This document shows, one piece after another, positions 44,005-53,406 of a DNA stretch of 64,000 nt. A model generated the notes under the pieces. It saw nothing but the letters and a program-made list of their open reading frames with translations. It was not told the DNA's origin and did not search any database. Source of the stretch: CAYPLH01 sp964411505 (GTDB taxonomy: Bacteria > Bacillota > Clostridia > CAYPLH01 > DUMO01); contig CAYPLH010000007.1 of the NCBI GenBank assembly GCA_964411505.1, positions 1 to 64,000 of the forward strand. Direction: 5' to 3'. The translations under genes and the position numbers were made by a program. Each line of letters starts with the position of its first letter. Positions within the stretch are counted from its first letter, which is position 1.

Positions 44005-45630
44005 ATGAATGTTTTAATAGGAAATGCATGGCCTTATGCAAACGGTTCTTTGCATATAGGTCATATAGCCGCATTATTGCCGGGGGATGTACTGGCAAGG
44101 TATTTCAGAGCAAAGGGTGGTAAAGTGTTTTTCGTTTCGGGCAGTGATTGTCACGGTACACCGGTCGCAATCAGAGCCAGGCAGGAAAACAAAACACCTG
44201 AGGAAATAAGTGATTACTATCACAACGAGTTTGCCGAATGTTTTAATCATCTTGGCTTCTCTTATGACTTATACGAAAAAACATCCAGCAATGAGCATAA
44301 AAGCTTTGTTAAAGACTTTCACAAAAACCTCTATGATAGCGGTTATGTTTATGAGATAAGCACTCCGCAGGCGTATTGTGACAAATGCAAACAATTTTTA
44401 CCCGATCGCTTCGTAAAAGGTTTGTGTCCCCATTGTGGTAAGTTCGCAAGGGGCGACCAGTGCGAAGCGTGCGGAAGCGTACTGGAGCCGGAAAATCTAC
44501 TTCAGGCAGAATGCAGCATATGCGGAAAACCACCTGAATTCCGGTCTACCAATCATCTTTACCTGGCTGTCACCCGTATGAAGGATGAGCTTGAAAGATA
44601 TATTGAGAGTCACAGCAAATGGAGAAAAAATGCCTATGAAATGTCAAAGAGGTATGTTCATGAAGGACTACGTGACAGAAGCCTGACTCGGGATCTCGAT
44701 TGGGGCATTGATGTCCCGATGGATGGATTTGACGACAAGAAAATATATATCTGGGCTGAAAATGTCCTTGGATACCTTTCAGACTGTTATACACTGTGCC
44801 GCCAGCAGGGAATTGATTTCTATGAATTCTGGAACAGCGCAAGGCAATATTATGTACACGGAAAGGATAACATACCTTTTCATACAGTTATTCTGCCATC
44901 ACTGCTCTTAGGCCGCACTGATGTCAATTTGAAGCTCCCCGATGATATTATATCCAGCGAATATCTGACCCTTGAAGGCAGGAAAATTTCCACCAGCGAA
45001 AATTGGGCAATTTGGGCGAAGGATATCCTTGAGCGGTACAATCCTGATTCCATACGTTATTTTTTGATTAGCAACGGACCCGAAAAAAGAGATGCTGATT
45101 TTACCTGGAGGGAATTTATTAACAGCCACAACGGAGAGCTTTTAGGTGCTTACGGAAATTTTGTGAACCGCAGTCTGATATTTATTCAAAAGTATTTTGA
45201 AAACAAGGTGCCAAAAGGAAAATGTGACCAGAATATTTTGCAATCACTAACAAAGCTCTACCCTCGCATCGGAGAACTCATAGAAAAGGGAAATTTCAAG
45301 GAAGCACTGGGTACAATCTTTGTATTTGTGCGGGCAGCAAATAAATACTTTGATGAGGAACAACCGTGGATTACAATAAAGAGCGATGTTGAAAAGTGCA
45401 AGAAAACTCTGAATACCTGCGTGCAGATTATCGCTAATCTCTCACTGCTCCTTGACCCCTTTCTGCCTTTTTCATCTGCGAAAATAAGGAACTTTTTAAA
45501 GATTGAAAAGACAGTATGGCAGTATATAGAGATTCCATCCGACCTGGAGCTCGGGCAGGTGGAAATCCTTTTTGAACGGATTGATAAAAAAATCATTCAA
45601 GAGGAAGAGGCAAGGTTGAGAAGGCTGTAA
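44005..45630 (+). CDS. metG: Methionyl-tRNA synthetase (class with KISTS motif)
   Basis: 541-aa class I synthetase charging tRNA-Met. HIGH at residues 17-20; zinc-knuckle cysteines around 125-175 (CDKC, CPHC, CEAC, CSIC); the KMSKS loop is GRKISTSENW, the variant seen in the archaeal-like/MetRS2 group; anticodon domain follows. No C-terminal tRNA-binding (EMAPII-like) domain. The gene is controlled by a T-box leader. Many clostridia carry a second MetRS; this form can be less sensitive to MetRS inhibitors (established for the MetRS2 group, untested here). Confidence 0.92.
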   Translation: MNVLIGNAWPYANGSLHIGHIAALLPGDVLARYFRAKGGKVFFVSGSDCHGTPVAIRARQENKTPEEISDYYHNEFAECFNHLGFSYDLYEKTSSNEHKSFVKDFHKNLYDSGYVYEISTPQAYCDKCKQFLPDRFVKGLCPHCGKFARGDQCEACGSVLEPENLLQAECSICGKPPEFRSTNHLYLAVTRMKDELERYIESHSKWRKNAYEMSKRYVHEGLRDRSLTRDLDWGIDVPMDGFDDKKIYIWAENVLGYLSDCYTLCRQQGIDFYEFWNSARQYYVHGKDNIPFHTVILPSLLLGRTDVNLKLPDDIISSEYLTLEGRKISTSENWAIWAKDILERYNPDSIRYFLISNGPEKRDADFTWREFINSHNGELLGAYGNFVNRSLIFIQKYFENKVPKGKCDQNILQSLTKLYPRIGELIEKGNFKEALGTIFVFVRAANKYFDEEQPWITIKSDVEKCKKTLNTCVQIIANLSLLLDPFLPFSSAKIRNFLKIEKTVWQYIEIPSDLELGQVEILFERIDKKIIQEEEARLRRL

Positions 45631-45696
45631 ATAGAAAAGACTGATGAATCACGGCATCTGTCATTTTTCTTATGAAGCACAAGGAATTGTATCCTT

Positions 45697-45980
45697 GTGC
45701 CTTTGCAATTTGAGGTGAATTTGTCGCTTATGCTGGACATCGAAGGGCTAGTAAAGACCTTTGTCAGAGAATTGTCACTTGGACAACGAATGAGAGCCAA
45801 TATTGCAATGATGCTCCTTCACTCTCCAGAAATTATTCTTCTTGACGAACCGACACTTGGCCTCGATGTTGTTGCAAAACGCCAAATGATTGAATTTTTA
45901 AAGAAGATCAACAATGAAGACGGTGTAACAATCGTAGTAACAAGTCACGACATGGACGACTTGGAAGAAATGTTGGTGTT
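45697..45980 (+). pseudogene. Internal fragment of an ABC transporter ATPase
   Basis: Encodes the ABC signature and Walker B (LSLGQRMRANIAMM then IILLDEPTLGLDVV) and the switch segment VVTSHDMDDLEEM, but no Walker A. The frame then runs into antisense of the next gene. It resembles a YbhF/DrrA-type ABC-2 exporter ATPase. Remnant of a rearrangement downstream of metG. Confidence 0.7.
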
Positions 45981-45981
45981 T

Positions 45982-46857
45982 TTAAAAATTTTTAAACAAA
46001 CTCAATTGAGTGTATTCTCGCTTAGGAAACTCATTGAGATATTCAAATATTTCTCTGACACCGCTAATTATGCCATAGGCCTTGCATTCGGAATGGAATA
46101 TTTTCATTAATGCATTGTTATTGTCACTTGTGATCTCATAGGAATAGCCGTATTTGCGATGATATTTTTCGTGCAAGCCGGGAAAATGCTCGTCCAGCTT
46201 TTCATAAAAATATTCACGGTCGCCTTCCCGCAAGGTTACACCGATTCCAAAGCAAATGATACCCTTTACACCTGCTTCAAAGCAATAATTCAGTATCCCT
46301 CGCAGATTTTCCTCGGTGTCGTTGATGAATGGCAGAAGTGGTGACAACCACACAACTGTCGGAATACCGTTGTCACGCAGAATTTTCAAGGTGTCGAACC
46401 GTTCTCTTGTGGTGCATACATTTGGTTCGAGAATTTTACATAAGATTTCATCATATGTAGTAAGCGTCATCTGCACAACAGCTTTAGACTTTTGGTTGAT
46501 GCTTTTCAGCAAATCCATATCACGCAAGACGCGGTTTGACTTAGTGATTAGCGTTGCTCCAAAGCCGTATTTATCTATTATTTCAAGGCACTTTCGGGTA
46601 AGTCCCAGCTTTTCTTCACAGTGCATATATGGGTCACACATAGAACCAGTGCCAACCATGCACTTTCTACGCTTTCGGCGGAGGGCATCCTCCAATAACT
46701 CCGGAGCGTTCTGCTTGACTTCGATATCATCAAAATCGTGCTTTATCTGATAACATGTCGAGCGACTGTCACAATAAATACATCCATGTGTACAACCGCG
46801 ATAGATATTCATTCTGTTTTTAGAGGATAGGATTCCTTTAGCGTTGACAAAGTGCAT
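45982..46857 (-). CDS. Radical SAM protein, SPL (spore photoproduct lyase)-like family
   Basis: 291 aa. The [4Fe-4S] motif is C22THGC26IYC29 (CxxxCxxC), after MNIYRGCTHGC typical of SplB-like/Rv2578c proteins; later segments TYDEILCKILEPN and WLSPLLPFINDTEENL match. Likely cytosolic; reaction unknown: true SplB is larger and repairs spore-DNA dimers. ATG with GGAAATAACC upstream, 3 nt after the neighbouring frame's stop. Confidence 0.88.
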   Translation of the reverse strand: MHFVNAKGILSSKNRMNIYRGCTHGCIYCDSRSTCYQIKHDFDDIEVKQNAPELLEDALRRKRRKCMVGTGSMCDPYMHCEEKLGLTRKCLEIIDKYGFGATLITKSNRVLRDMDLLKSINQKSKAVVQMTLTTYDEILCKILEPNVCTTRERFDTLKILRDNGIPTVVWLSPLLPFINDTEENLRGILNYCFEAGVKGIICFGIGVTLREGDREYFYEKLDEHFPGLHEKYHRKYGYSYEITSDNNNALMKIFHSECKAYGIISGVREIFEYLNEFPKREYTQLSLFKNF

Positions 46858-46859
46858 GG

Positions 46860-47051
46860 TTATTTCCTCATTATTTTCATTATACAGCGCATACCGCCTG
46901 TTCTAATGTTTTCGATAAACTCTACTTCTGTTATGCAATCAAGCACAACATCAAACAGCTTTTTGGTGTAGCCGAGTGTGCACAGGCACCAAGTTTTTGA
47001 TACATGACCAAGGTGTTTCGTGGTAGCCGTTACCCCAGACACTTTCGTCAA
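46860..47051 (-). pseudogene. Unassigned 3' fragment, frameshift relative to the upstream gene
   Basis: A frame of ~63 codons (SKTWCLCTLGYTKKLF then VLDCITEVEFIENIRTGGM to KIMRK) overlaps the end of the nucleotidyltransferase fusion gene in a different frame and ends 3 nt before the radical SAM start. It looks like the tail of another protein, or of the upstream gene after a shift. Not recognised. Confidence 0.35.
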
Positions 47052-48060
47052 GCTCCATGCAAGCAGTCGGGTCTTGACGAAGTATGTTTTTAAGCCTAGT
47101 GGCGAGCTTTTTATCCTTAAGACAATCGCAAAACTGCTGTAAACATTTCATATTATATGGACTTTTAGCTACATCAGTAAAATACTCTGTATCAGAATCT
47201 AGTCTGAGAGGCGAATTGTTATCATAATACCGTAATATTTTCTCTATAGGATATCGGATTATGTCTTTATATAGGTCTTCCGGCACAAGCTCTGAATATA
47301 AAGCCACAAATGCTGCTAATGCTGCTTGTCCGTTCGGATTATATTGCTTTACCCGCTCATCAAAATCATCTGTGGGTTGATGCTCGTCCTCTCCATAAGT
47401 CCACCACCATACATGCAAACTGTCATTGACTTCAGGTTCAAGAAGTTCACCCCAACATCCAGTTTCAGGGTGATAACACTCAAGTACATAACGCATCATT
47501 TTCTGTATGACGGGGTGTTCTGCTTTGGGCTTATCCTTTAAATAGTAGATATAACGAAAAGCATGCTCGGTGCATTTCAGACATGGACCTTGATACTCAA
47601 ATTCATAAACAAGTCCACCGAAACCTCCATTATCGAATTGATACTTTGCAAGCTCTTCCATAAACGCATTAGTATCGCTTTCTTCAAAGTTATACCTGAA
47701 CCAAGCCTTTTCGATAGGTGTAGCATTAGAAAATATGTACTCTTTTGCTTTATCAAAAGCAGGTTTAGTTAACTTAAGCATCACCACACCCTTCCTCGCT
47801 CTATGGAGTACAATGGGGTTGGCATACCGGGCAATTACAACATCTATCCGTTTGTTCATAAGTCTCTCCAGCTCATCTCTGAGCTCCGACAGCAGACGAT
47901 AATTAACATTGTCCTCAATTAAAACATCAATATCATTGGTCTGTTCACCCCTTGCGGCAGATCCAAAGACTCCAACTCTATTCAGATTGAACCTATCAAA
48001 TAAGTTGTTTTGTACCATCGTTTTCTGAAGTTCCGCTATCTGCCTATTTGCCATATCCAA
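46951..48060 (-). CDS. Nucleotidyltransferase (MNT) domain fused to a helical (terpenoid-cyclase-like) domain
   Basis: 369 aa. Residues ~1-100: minimal nucleotidyltransferase with GVFGSAARGEQTNDIDVLI (GSxxRG..DxD), as in MntA-type antitoxin/adenylyltransferases. Residues ~105-340: a helical repeat domain with YQFDNGGFGG and YHPETGCWGEL, reminiscent of alpha/alpha barrel prenyltransferase-like folds. A RBS-like AGGAAGGG and internal ATG sit precisely at the domain join, so the second part may also start alone or may once have been separate. The C-terminus is frameshifted. Confidence 0.6.
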   Translation of the reverse strand: MDMANRQIAELQKTMVQNNLFDRFNLNRVGVFGSAARGEQTNDIDVLIEDNVNYRLLSELRDELERLMNKRIDVVIARYANPIVLHRARKGVVMLKLTKPAFDKAKEYIFSNATPIEKAWFRYNFEESDTNAFMEELAKYQFDNGGFGGLVYEFEYQGPCLKCTEHAFRYIYYLKDKPKAEHPVIQKMMRYVLECYHPETGCWGELLEPEVNDSLHVWWWTYGEDEHQPTDDFDERVKQYNPNGQAALAAFVALYSELVPEDLYKDIIRYPIEKILRYYDNNSPLRLDSDTEYFTDVAKSPYNMKCLQQFCDCLKDKKLATRLKNILRQDPTACMELDESVWGNGYHETPWSCIKNLVPVHTRLHQKAV

Positions 48061-48280
48061 TCACTACCCTCGATTTATTTCCATATTTTTATATTCCCAT
48101 TATATCACATTCTTATGCTGAGTAATAGCTCATACTCTTAATAGCTATACCCCTTCGAGGCTTGCAAGTTTGAAAAAATTCCCCATTCCTATTCCCATGT
48201 TTGGTTACAATATTTGATATTTCGGAAGAGAACAAAAGGTATACCTTGAAAACCGCCTATCTATTTCCGCAATTACTGCA

Positions 48281-49462
48281 CTAATCTACTATTTCAATCT
48301 GAGCATTAAAAGATTCATCGAACTTTTCTTTTTCACTAGTGAATTCTTCATCCTTAATCGACTCAGGCTTACCCCATATATTAACAAAATTATTCTCCCA
48401 AAGGTGATTAGCATTTCCTGTAATTATCTCAATTTTTATAGTTTGGATTGCTTCCAAAGCATCATAGTATACCTCATCAGAAATATATCCATGATTATAA
48501 AGAAAATCATATATATACACCGTGCCCCATGCAGCCGCAAAACCACAGGTATATTTGTTAGATATATACCCCATTCTGGCAGATATTTCGTCACCATACT
48601 TTCTCACGTCTAGTTCAAATACATCGTCATAATTCATTACAGGTACACTATCAGGCGTATCACATCTAATACCGTAAAGAAATACATCCCAGATATCATG
48701 TGATGTTGCAAAGCTGATATTTTTTGAATCCAACATATACCGGCAAAATAGCAGCATTAGGCAATGAAAAAAATCACTTTCATCTTTTTGATACATTCTA
48801 TAATCAGGCCAAAATTCATTCTTAGGTGAAAGAACATCTATCGTCATATCGATATAAGATTCTGGTTCAAAATCATATTTCTCAAGATATTTTACAATGG
48901 CATCCCTATTTACAGGTATATTCATTTTCAGATCATTGTAGATACTTTGCAGTTTTTCCATATATATAATCCAGCCAAATTGACGCTCACTCCCTGAGAG
49001 TAGTCCAGGTGCATCTTTTATTTTGTCAAACATTCTAATTGAAATATCCAAAGTTAAATCAGAATATCCATAATAGACCAGCTTATCGAATATTGGAATA
49101 AATATGTCTATAGATATTTCAGGCCTTGATTGAAAACTTTCTAAATATTTCTTAACTTCAGAAATATTGTTGCAATAAAGGTAATAATCTATCAAATATT
49201 TTTCAAAGTAATACCAATCATCAATGTGTTCTTTCCAACGGATCAACTTGTCATACAGTTCAATCATTTCTTCATAGAGCTTCATATCCCTTAAATAATC
49301 AAAAGCAAGTATTACAAAACTTGTTATATCAACTTTTTCAAAAAACTTAACTGGTAAATCGCAGCTTATAGTTTCTAATATGTATTTATATCCTTGCTCA
49401 TTATTCAATTTTTTATAAGCCTTATACCATTTATCTGTATTATTTAATATTATATTCATCAT
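48281..49462 (-). CDS. Hypothetical helical protein
   Basis: 393 aa, rich in aromatic residues and Asp/Glu, with helix-loop-helix pairs resembling TPR-like repeats in residues ~20-190 and no transmembrane segment. A distinct C-terminal part contains FLYGIRCDTPDSVPVMNYDD and GFAAAWGTVYIYDFLY. ATG-ATG start behind AAGGATAAGG. It stands alone with ~200-bp spacers on both sides. Function not recognised. Confidence 0.6.
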   Translation of the reverse strand: MMNIILNNTDKWYKAYKKLNNEQGYKYILETISCDLPVKFFEKVDITSFVILAFDYLRDMKLYEEMIELYDKLIRWKEHIDDWYYFEKYLIDYYLYCNNISEVKKYLESFQSRPEISIDIFIPIFDKLVYYGYSDLTLDISIRMFDKIKDAPGLLSGSERQFGWIIYMEKLQSIYNDLKMNIPVNRDAIVKYLEKYDFEPESYIDMTIDVLSPKNEFWPDYRMYQKDESDFFHCLMLLFCRYMLDSKNISFATSHDIWDVFLYGIRCDTPDSVPVMNYDDVFELDVRKYGDEISARMGYISNKYTCGFAAAWGTVYIYDFLYNHGYISDEVYYDALEAIQTIKIEIITGNANHLWENNFVNIWGKPESIKDEEFTSEKEKFDESFNAQIEIVD

Positions 49463-49670
49463 TTACCTTATCCTTTCAGTTTAATTACAGTGGTTAATCA
49501 ACCGTCTTTATGAATTAAAGATAAATCCTAATCGATATTGTTACCTTTATGATATTCTGCACATTTTTACAATATCCTTTATATTATTATGCGAACTGTA
49601 ATTATTTTTCACATTGTTAAAAATAATTAGTTAGTCATAATTTCCTCAGCATTTTTTTTGTTACCGTATT

Positions 49671-49964
49671 CTACTCATATTCTTTGTTCTCTTTCAACTT
49701 TATGGCCATTTCCATTACTTCTTTATCTTCACTTTTGAGATATTTGATAAGTTCTCGCTTCGTATTGATGAAGGTCCTGCTGTCTATATAATACATATTT
49801 TGAATGATAAAAAATACCGATTTATATGAAAGCCGTAACCGAACGATGTTTTTCTCTCTATCAGAGTGGATATACCGATGACGAAGTTCATGAAACAAGT
49901 TACCTAAGCACAAGGGAGGAATTGTTGCTCCAAGAATTACTACATACAACTCTGATACAATCAT
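49671..49964 (-). pseudogene. C-terminal fragment of a nucleotidyltransferase-family protein
   Basis: 97 codons. Residues ~20 onward (NLFHELRHRYIHSDREKNI, then RLRLSYKSVFFIIQN and FINTKRELIKYLKSEDKEVM) match the helical C-terminal part that follows an MNT nucleotidyltransferase domain in clostridial proteins. The catalytic N-terminal domain is missing, although the frame stays open a little upstream. Likely a decayed gene. Confidence 0.5.
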
Positions 49965-50182
49965 ATCGACGGATTCAGCCGCTTCACGTCATCGTTCCAC
50001 ATTTTACATGATACTTTTGCACCTTTTTGTTGTATTATTTATGTAAACCGTATCGAGGTATGGTTAATATCGGGGCTTTAATCCGCCTTTTTAGATAAAG
50101 TTTTAATTCTTTGGAAATCTGAAAAGTAGATTAAAGTATTGAAAAAAAACTGGATTTTAATAATCAAAATGGAGGGATTAGA

Positions 50183-51400
50183 GTGGATATCAAAAAAACA
50201 TTAGTTTGCGGAATAATTAGCCTTGGAATATTAATTGGTAGTAGTGGAATAAGCCTTGCACAGAATGCAACGTATACCGTAAAGTCAGGAGATACTTTCT
50301 GGAAAATTGCTAACAAATACGGCGTTTCTACATTGAGCGTTATGAATGCAAATAATGCCAATGAGAACACTATACTGCATCCAGGGCAGAAAATAACTAT
50401 TCCTCTTGGTAATAAGAAATTTCATACTGTAGTAAAGGGTGATACTTACTGGTCAATAAGTCAACAGTATGGCGTTCCCTTTACAACATTGCTTATGGCT
50501 AATAATGCCACTAATAATTCATGGCTTAGTGTTGGAGATAAAGTTATTATCCCGGAAGAAGAAAAATCCTATGCCACTTATACTGTTCAAGCAGGAGATT
50601 CTTTTTATCGTATTAGTCAAAAATTAGGTATAAGCTTGCATAGTTTGATGTCATTTAATGGAGCTAATGAACACACTGTGCTTTATGTAGGGCAGAAGAT
50701 TAAAGTACCTTTGGCCACACAACCACCGGCAGCATCAAAACCGTATGTAACCTATCAAAATTATACGGTACAAAAATATGATACCCCATGGGCTATTTCT
50801 AAAAAATTTGGAATACCCTTTGCTGAGTTGCTCAAAGCTAATAATCTAAATGAGTCATCTTACCTTAACATAGGTGATGTAATAAAGATTCCGGTTCACC
50901 ATGTACCTATTAAGAGCACACCTGGCTCTCAATATGGCGAACATCTTGACTGGTGGACAGAAGCTCAATATGTTATACCGCTTGACGCCGACTTTGAAGT
51001 GGTTGATTTTTATACGGGTAAATCCTTTAAAGCAAGGCGTACAACCGGGGCTCTTCATGCTGACTGTGAAACGCTTTCTTGGGCTGACACAAATACTATG
51101 AAAAGTATCTGGGGTGGTAATTTTAGCTGGCAGAGAAGGCCTGTATTAATTAAAATTAATGGCAGGAAAATTGCAGCAAGTGCTACAGCTATGCCCCATG
51201 CAGGCAATGATGGTGTTGCTGCTGACGCTTGGGCTAGCTGGAGAAGTGGAGATTATGGAGCGGGTACAAATTATGACTATATTAAGAATAATGGAATGGA
51301 TGGACATTTTGATATTCATTTTCTAAACAGCACTCGCCATAAGGATGGACGTGTGGACACAGACCACCAAAAGCAAATAAACATTGCGGCAGGAAGGTAG
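50183..51400 (+). CDS. Secreted protein with four LysM domains
   Basis: 405 aa. Signal peptide (residues ~1-26, GIISLGILIGSSGISLAQ), four LysM peptidoglycan-binding repeats (~28-72, 78-121, 131-175, 191-236; each YTVxxGDTxWxIxxKxGV... NxxxxxxLxxGQKIxIP), then a ~165-residue C-terminal domain (EHLDWWTEAQYVIPLDADFEVVDFYTGK) conserved in clostridial LysM proteins but without a known activity; its His/Asp-rich end (GHFDIHFLNSTRHKDGRVDTDHQ) resembles a metal site. Start GTG with GGAGG 8 nt upstream. Possibly a cortex- or wall-associated enzyme. Confidence 0.85.
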   Translation: MDIKKTLVCGIISLGILIGSSGISLAQNATYTVKSGDTFWKIANKYGVSTLSVMNANNANENTILHPGQKITIPLGNKKFHTVVKGDTYWSISQQYGVPFTTLLMANNATNNSWLSVGDKVIIPEEEKSYATYTVQAGDSFYRISQKLGISLHSLMSFNGANEHTVLYVGQKIKVPLATQPPAASKPYVTYQNYTVQKYDTPWAISKKFGIPFAELLKANNLNESSYLNIGDVIKIPVHHVPIKSTPGSQYGEHLDWWTEAQYVIPLDADFEVVDFYTGKSFKARRTTGALHADCETLSWADTNTMKSIWGGNFSWQRRPVLIKINGRKIAASATAMPHAGNDGVAADAWASWRSGDYGAGTNYDYIKNNGMDGHFDIHFLNSTRHKDGRVDTDHQKQINIAAGR

Positions 51401-51567
51401 AGGTAAAGCTGAGTTTTTTGTAGAGCTTAAAAAATAATGTTTACTACCAAGGATTTGTGATATAACTATATGTAGAGGAAATTGATGAATGCCAGTGATT
51501 TTACAAAGCCGGTGGTTCTCAAAATGCAAAATACTATATCAAATAATTCTAGTAGAGGAGAAATATT

Positions 51568-52101
51568 ATGAGTATCAAAGGAACTAAAACAGAAAAAAAC
51601 CTAGCAGCTGCGTTTGCAGGCGAATCTCAAGCAAGGAATAAGTATACCTTCTTTGCATCGGTAGCAAAAAAGGAAGGTTATCAGCAGATTGCTGCGATTT
51701 TTGAGGATACAGCAAATAATGAGAAAGAGCACGCAAAGCTTTGGTTTAAGGCTCTTGGCGAACTTGGTGACACTGCACAAAATCTTCTTCATGCTGCTGA
51801 AGGAGAAAACTATGAATGGACTGATATGTACAAGGGTTTTGCTGAGGATGCTGAGGAAGAAGGCTTTACCGCACTTGCAGAGCAGTTCAAATTAATCGCA
51901 AAAATTGAAAAGGCACACGAAGAAAGATATCGTGCACTGCTTAAAAATGTTGAAATGAAAAAGGTATTTGAAAAATCAGAAGAAGTCATGTGGGAATGCC
52001 GCAACTGCGGTCATCTTGTAATAGGCAAAAAGGCACCTGATGTGTGTCCTGCCTGTGTACATCCACAAAGCTTCTTTGAAGTAAGGAAAGAAAATTATTA
52101 A
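51568..52101 (+). CDS. rbr: Rubrerythrin
   Basis: 177 aa. Peroxide-scavenging diiron protein of anaerobes. The N-terminal four-helix domain has the ExxH-type ligands (EKEHAKLWFKAL, EKAHEERYRAL) and the C-terminal rubredoxin domain has CxxC pairs (WECRNCGH and VCPAC). ATG preceded by GAGGAG. Followed after 16 nt by a REP palindrome that may serve as its terminator. Confidence 0.95.
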   Translation: MSIKGTKTEKNLAAAFAGESQARNKYTFFASVAKKEGYQQIAAIFEDTANNEKEHAKLWFKALGELGDTAQNLLHAAEGENYEWTDMYKGFAEDAEEEGFTALAEQFKLIAKIEKAHEERYRALLKNVEMKKVFEKSEEVMWECRNCGHLVIGKKAPDVCPACVHPQSFFEVRKENY

Positions 52102-52117
52102 AGGGTGAGACAGGTTG

Positions 52118-52184
52118 TGAGACAGGGGACGGTTCTGTGTCCTGGGGACAAAGTCCCCAGGACACAGAACCGTCCCCTGTCTCA
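52118..52184. repeat. REP-type palindrome, copy 1
   Basis: Perfect 32-bp inverted repeat around AAA, core GACAGGGGACGGTTCTGTGT. It is one base from the natB stop and 16 bp from the rbr stop, so it can act as a bidirectional terminator between converging genes. A second copy lies at 54185-54257. This motif family is known from REP elements linked to RAYT transposases. Confidence 0.9.
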
Positions 52185-52185
52185 C

Positions 52186-53406
52186 TCAGCTTCTGAAAAG
52201 CACTTTTTCTTTTTTGAATAATGATGCTGCAAAAAGTAGTGATATAGCTACATATATAAAAGAAGTAGCCAACGCAATTTCTAAGTAGGTATAGTTTATT
52301 ACATTACCTAAGACCATTTTTAATGATGCAATTGCGTTTAATAGTGGTACAAAAAACATATATAATTCTATATCACTCGGCTGCAGCATCATTGTTGCAT
52401 ATGCAGGCACCATTGCAATTAGGATGAAAAATGACAGATATGTTTGCGCTTCTTTAAATGACTTAGCATATGTACTGACCGCAAGCTGCAAACCTGCAAA
52501 AACCATCCCCATGGATATAGTTATTAGTATTACCAGAAACATTGCCAGAGGAGGAAAGTAAAAGCTCATCTGTGAGCTTGCTTCGCCACCCATATTTAAA
52601 AAATCAGGGCTAGTTGCAAAACCAATTAACACGCCTATAAACTGAGCGATTACACCAACTATTGAAAACAGAGTTACGGTGAAGTACTTCCCCAAAAGAA
52701 TAGACATACGCCCCGCTTGAGTGGTTAAAAGAGGCTCAAGTGTAGCTCGCTCTTTTTCTCCGGCGACAAGATCTGTCGCCGCAGGAATACCGGCTACTGC
52801 AATTAACACTGATATAAGCATGGGTAGCATCATCATTATCATAAAATTCCCACCGGTTTTTTCATCTGCTGCATTATTTAGAACAACTTTGACTGGTTCA
52901 AGCAGACTTAGATCTATGTTTTTACTCTCTAGTCTTTGGCGGATAATACTATCCCGATATTTATTAACAGCCTGGGCAATAATTTCATAGCTGCCACTGG
53001 ACTTTGTATCTGAATGATCAAATAAGATTGTGATAGTGTATGGCAGTTCCTGTTTTAGACTTTCTGCAAAATTTTCTTCTACATCTATTACAAACCTGAC
53101 CTCATTGTTTCTTATAGCCTGTATAGGATCTTCGACAACTCCATTGAGCTTAATGTTAGGGTAATCTGCAAAAATTTTCTCCTGAACAAGCTGAATTATT
53201 TCCCGTGTATTAGAATTTGACGAAAGCGCTACTGTCACATTCTCATTTATATCTTCTCCCAATCTCTTAAAACTTCCACCCATAATGAAAAATATCAAAG
53301 GCATAAGAATTATAGGAACTAACAGATTGGTCAGTATTGTCTTTTTATCTCTTGCTATGTCCTTTACTTCTTTTTTAAATACTATCCAAACATGCTTAAA
53401 ACTCAT
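52186..53406 (-). CDS. natB: ABC-2 type permease, NatB-like
   Basis: ~406 aa. Membrane helix near residues 25-45, a large extracytoplasmic loop, then a bundle of five to six helices (ISVLIAVAGIPAATDLVAGEKERATLEPLL carries the permease signature). Sequence resembles NatB, exporting Na+ in Bacillus; transported ion unconfirmed. ATG with AGGTG 6 nt upstream, overlapping the ATPase gene by about 11 bp. Ends one base from a REP palindrome. Confidence 0.85.
   Translation of the reverse strand: MSFKHVWIVFKKEVKDIARDKKTILTNLLVPIILMPLIFFIMGGSFKRLGEDINENVTVALSSNSNTREIIQLVQEKIFADYPNIKLNGVVEDPIQAIRNNEVRFVIDVEENFAESLKQELPYTITILFDHSDTKSSGSYEIIAQAVNKYRDSIIRQRLESKNIDLSLLEPVKVVLNNAADEKTGGNFMIMMMLPMLISVLIAVAGIPAATDLVAGEKERATLEPLLTTQAGRMSILLGKYFTVTLFSIVGVIAQFIGVLIGFATSPDFLNMGGEASSQMSFYFPPLAMFLVILITISMGMVFAGLQLAVSTYAKSFKEAQTYLSFFILIAMVPAYATMMLQPSDIELYMFFVPLLNAIASLKMVLGNVINYTYLEIALATSFIYVAISLLFAASLFKKEKVLFRS

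Noticed and set aside
46951..49964. The MNT domain at 48 kb and the MNT C-terminal piece at 49.8 kb as halves of one split gene
   Set aside because: The first is a minimal MntA-type domain and the second belongs to a longer family; the intact unknown gene lies between them.
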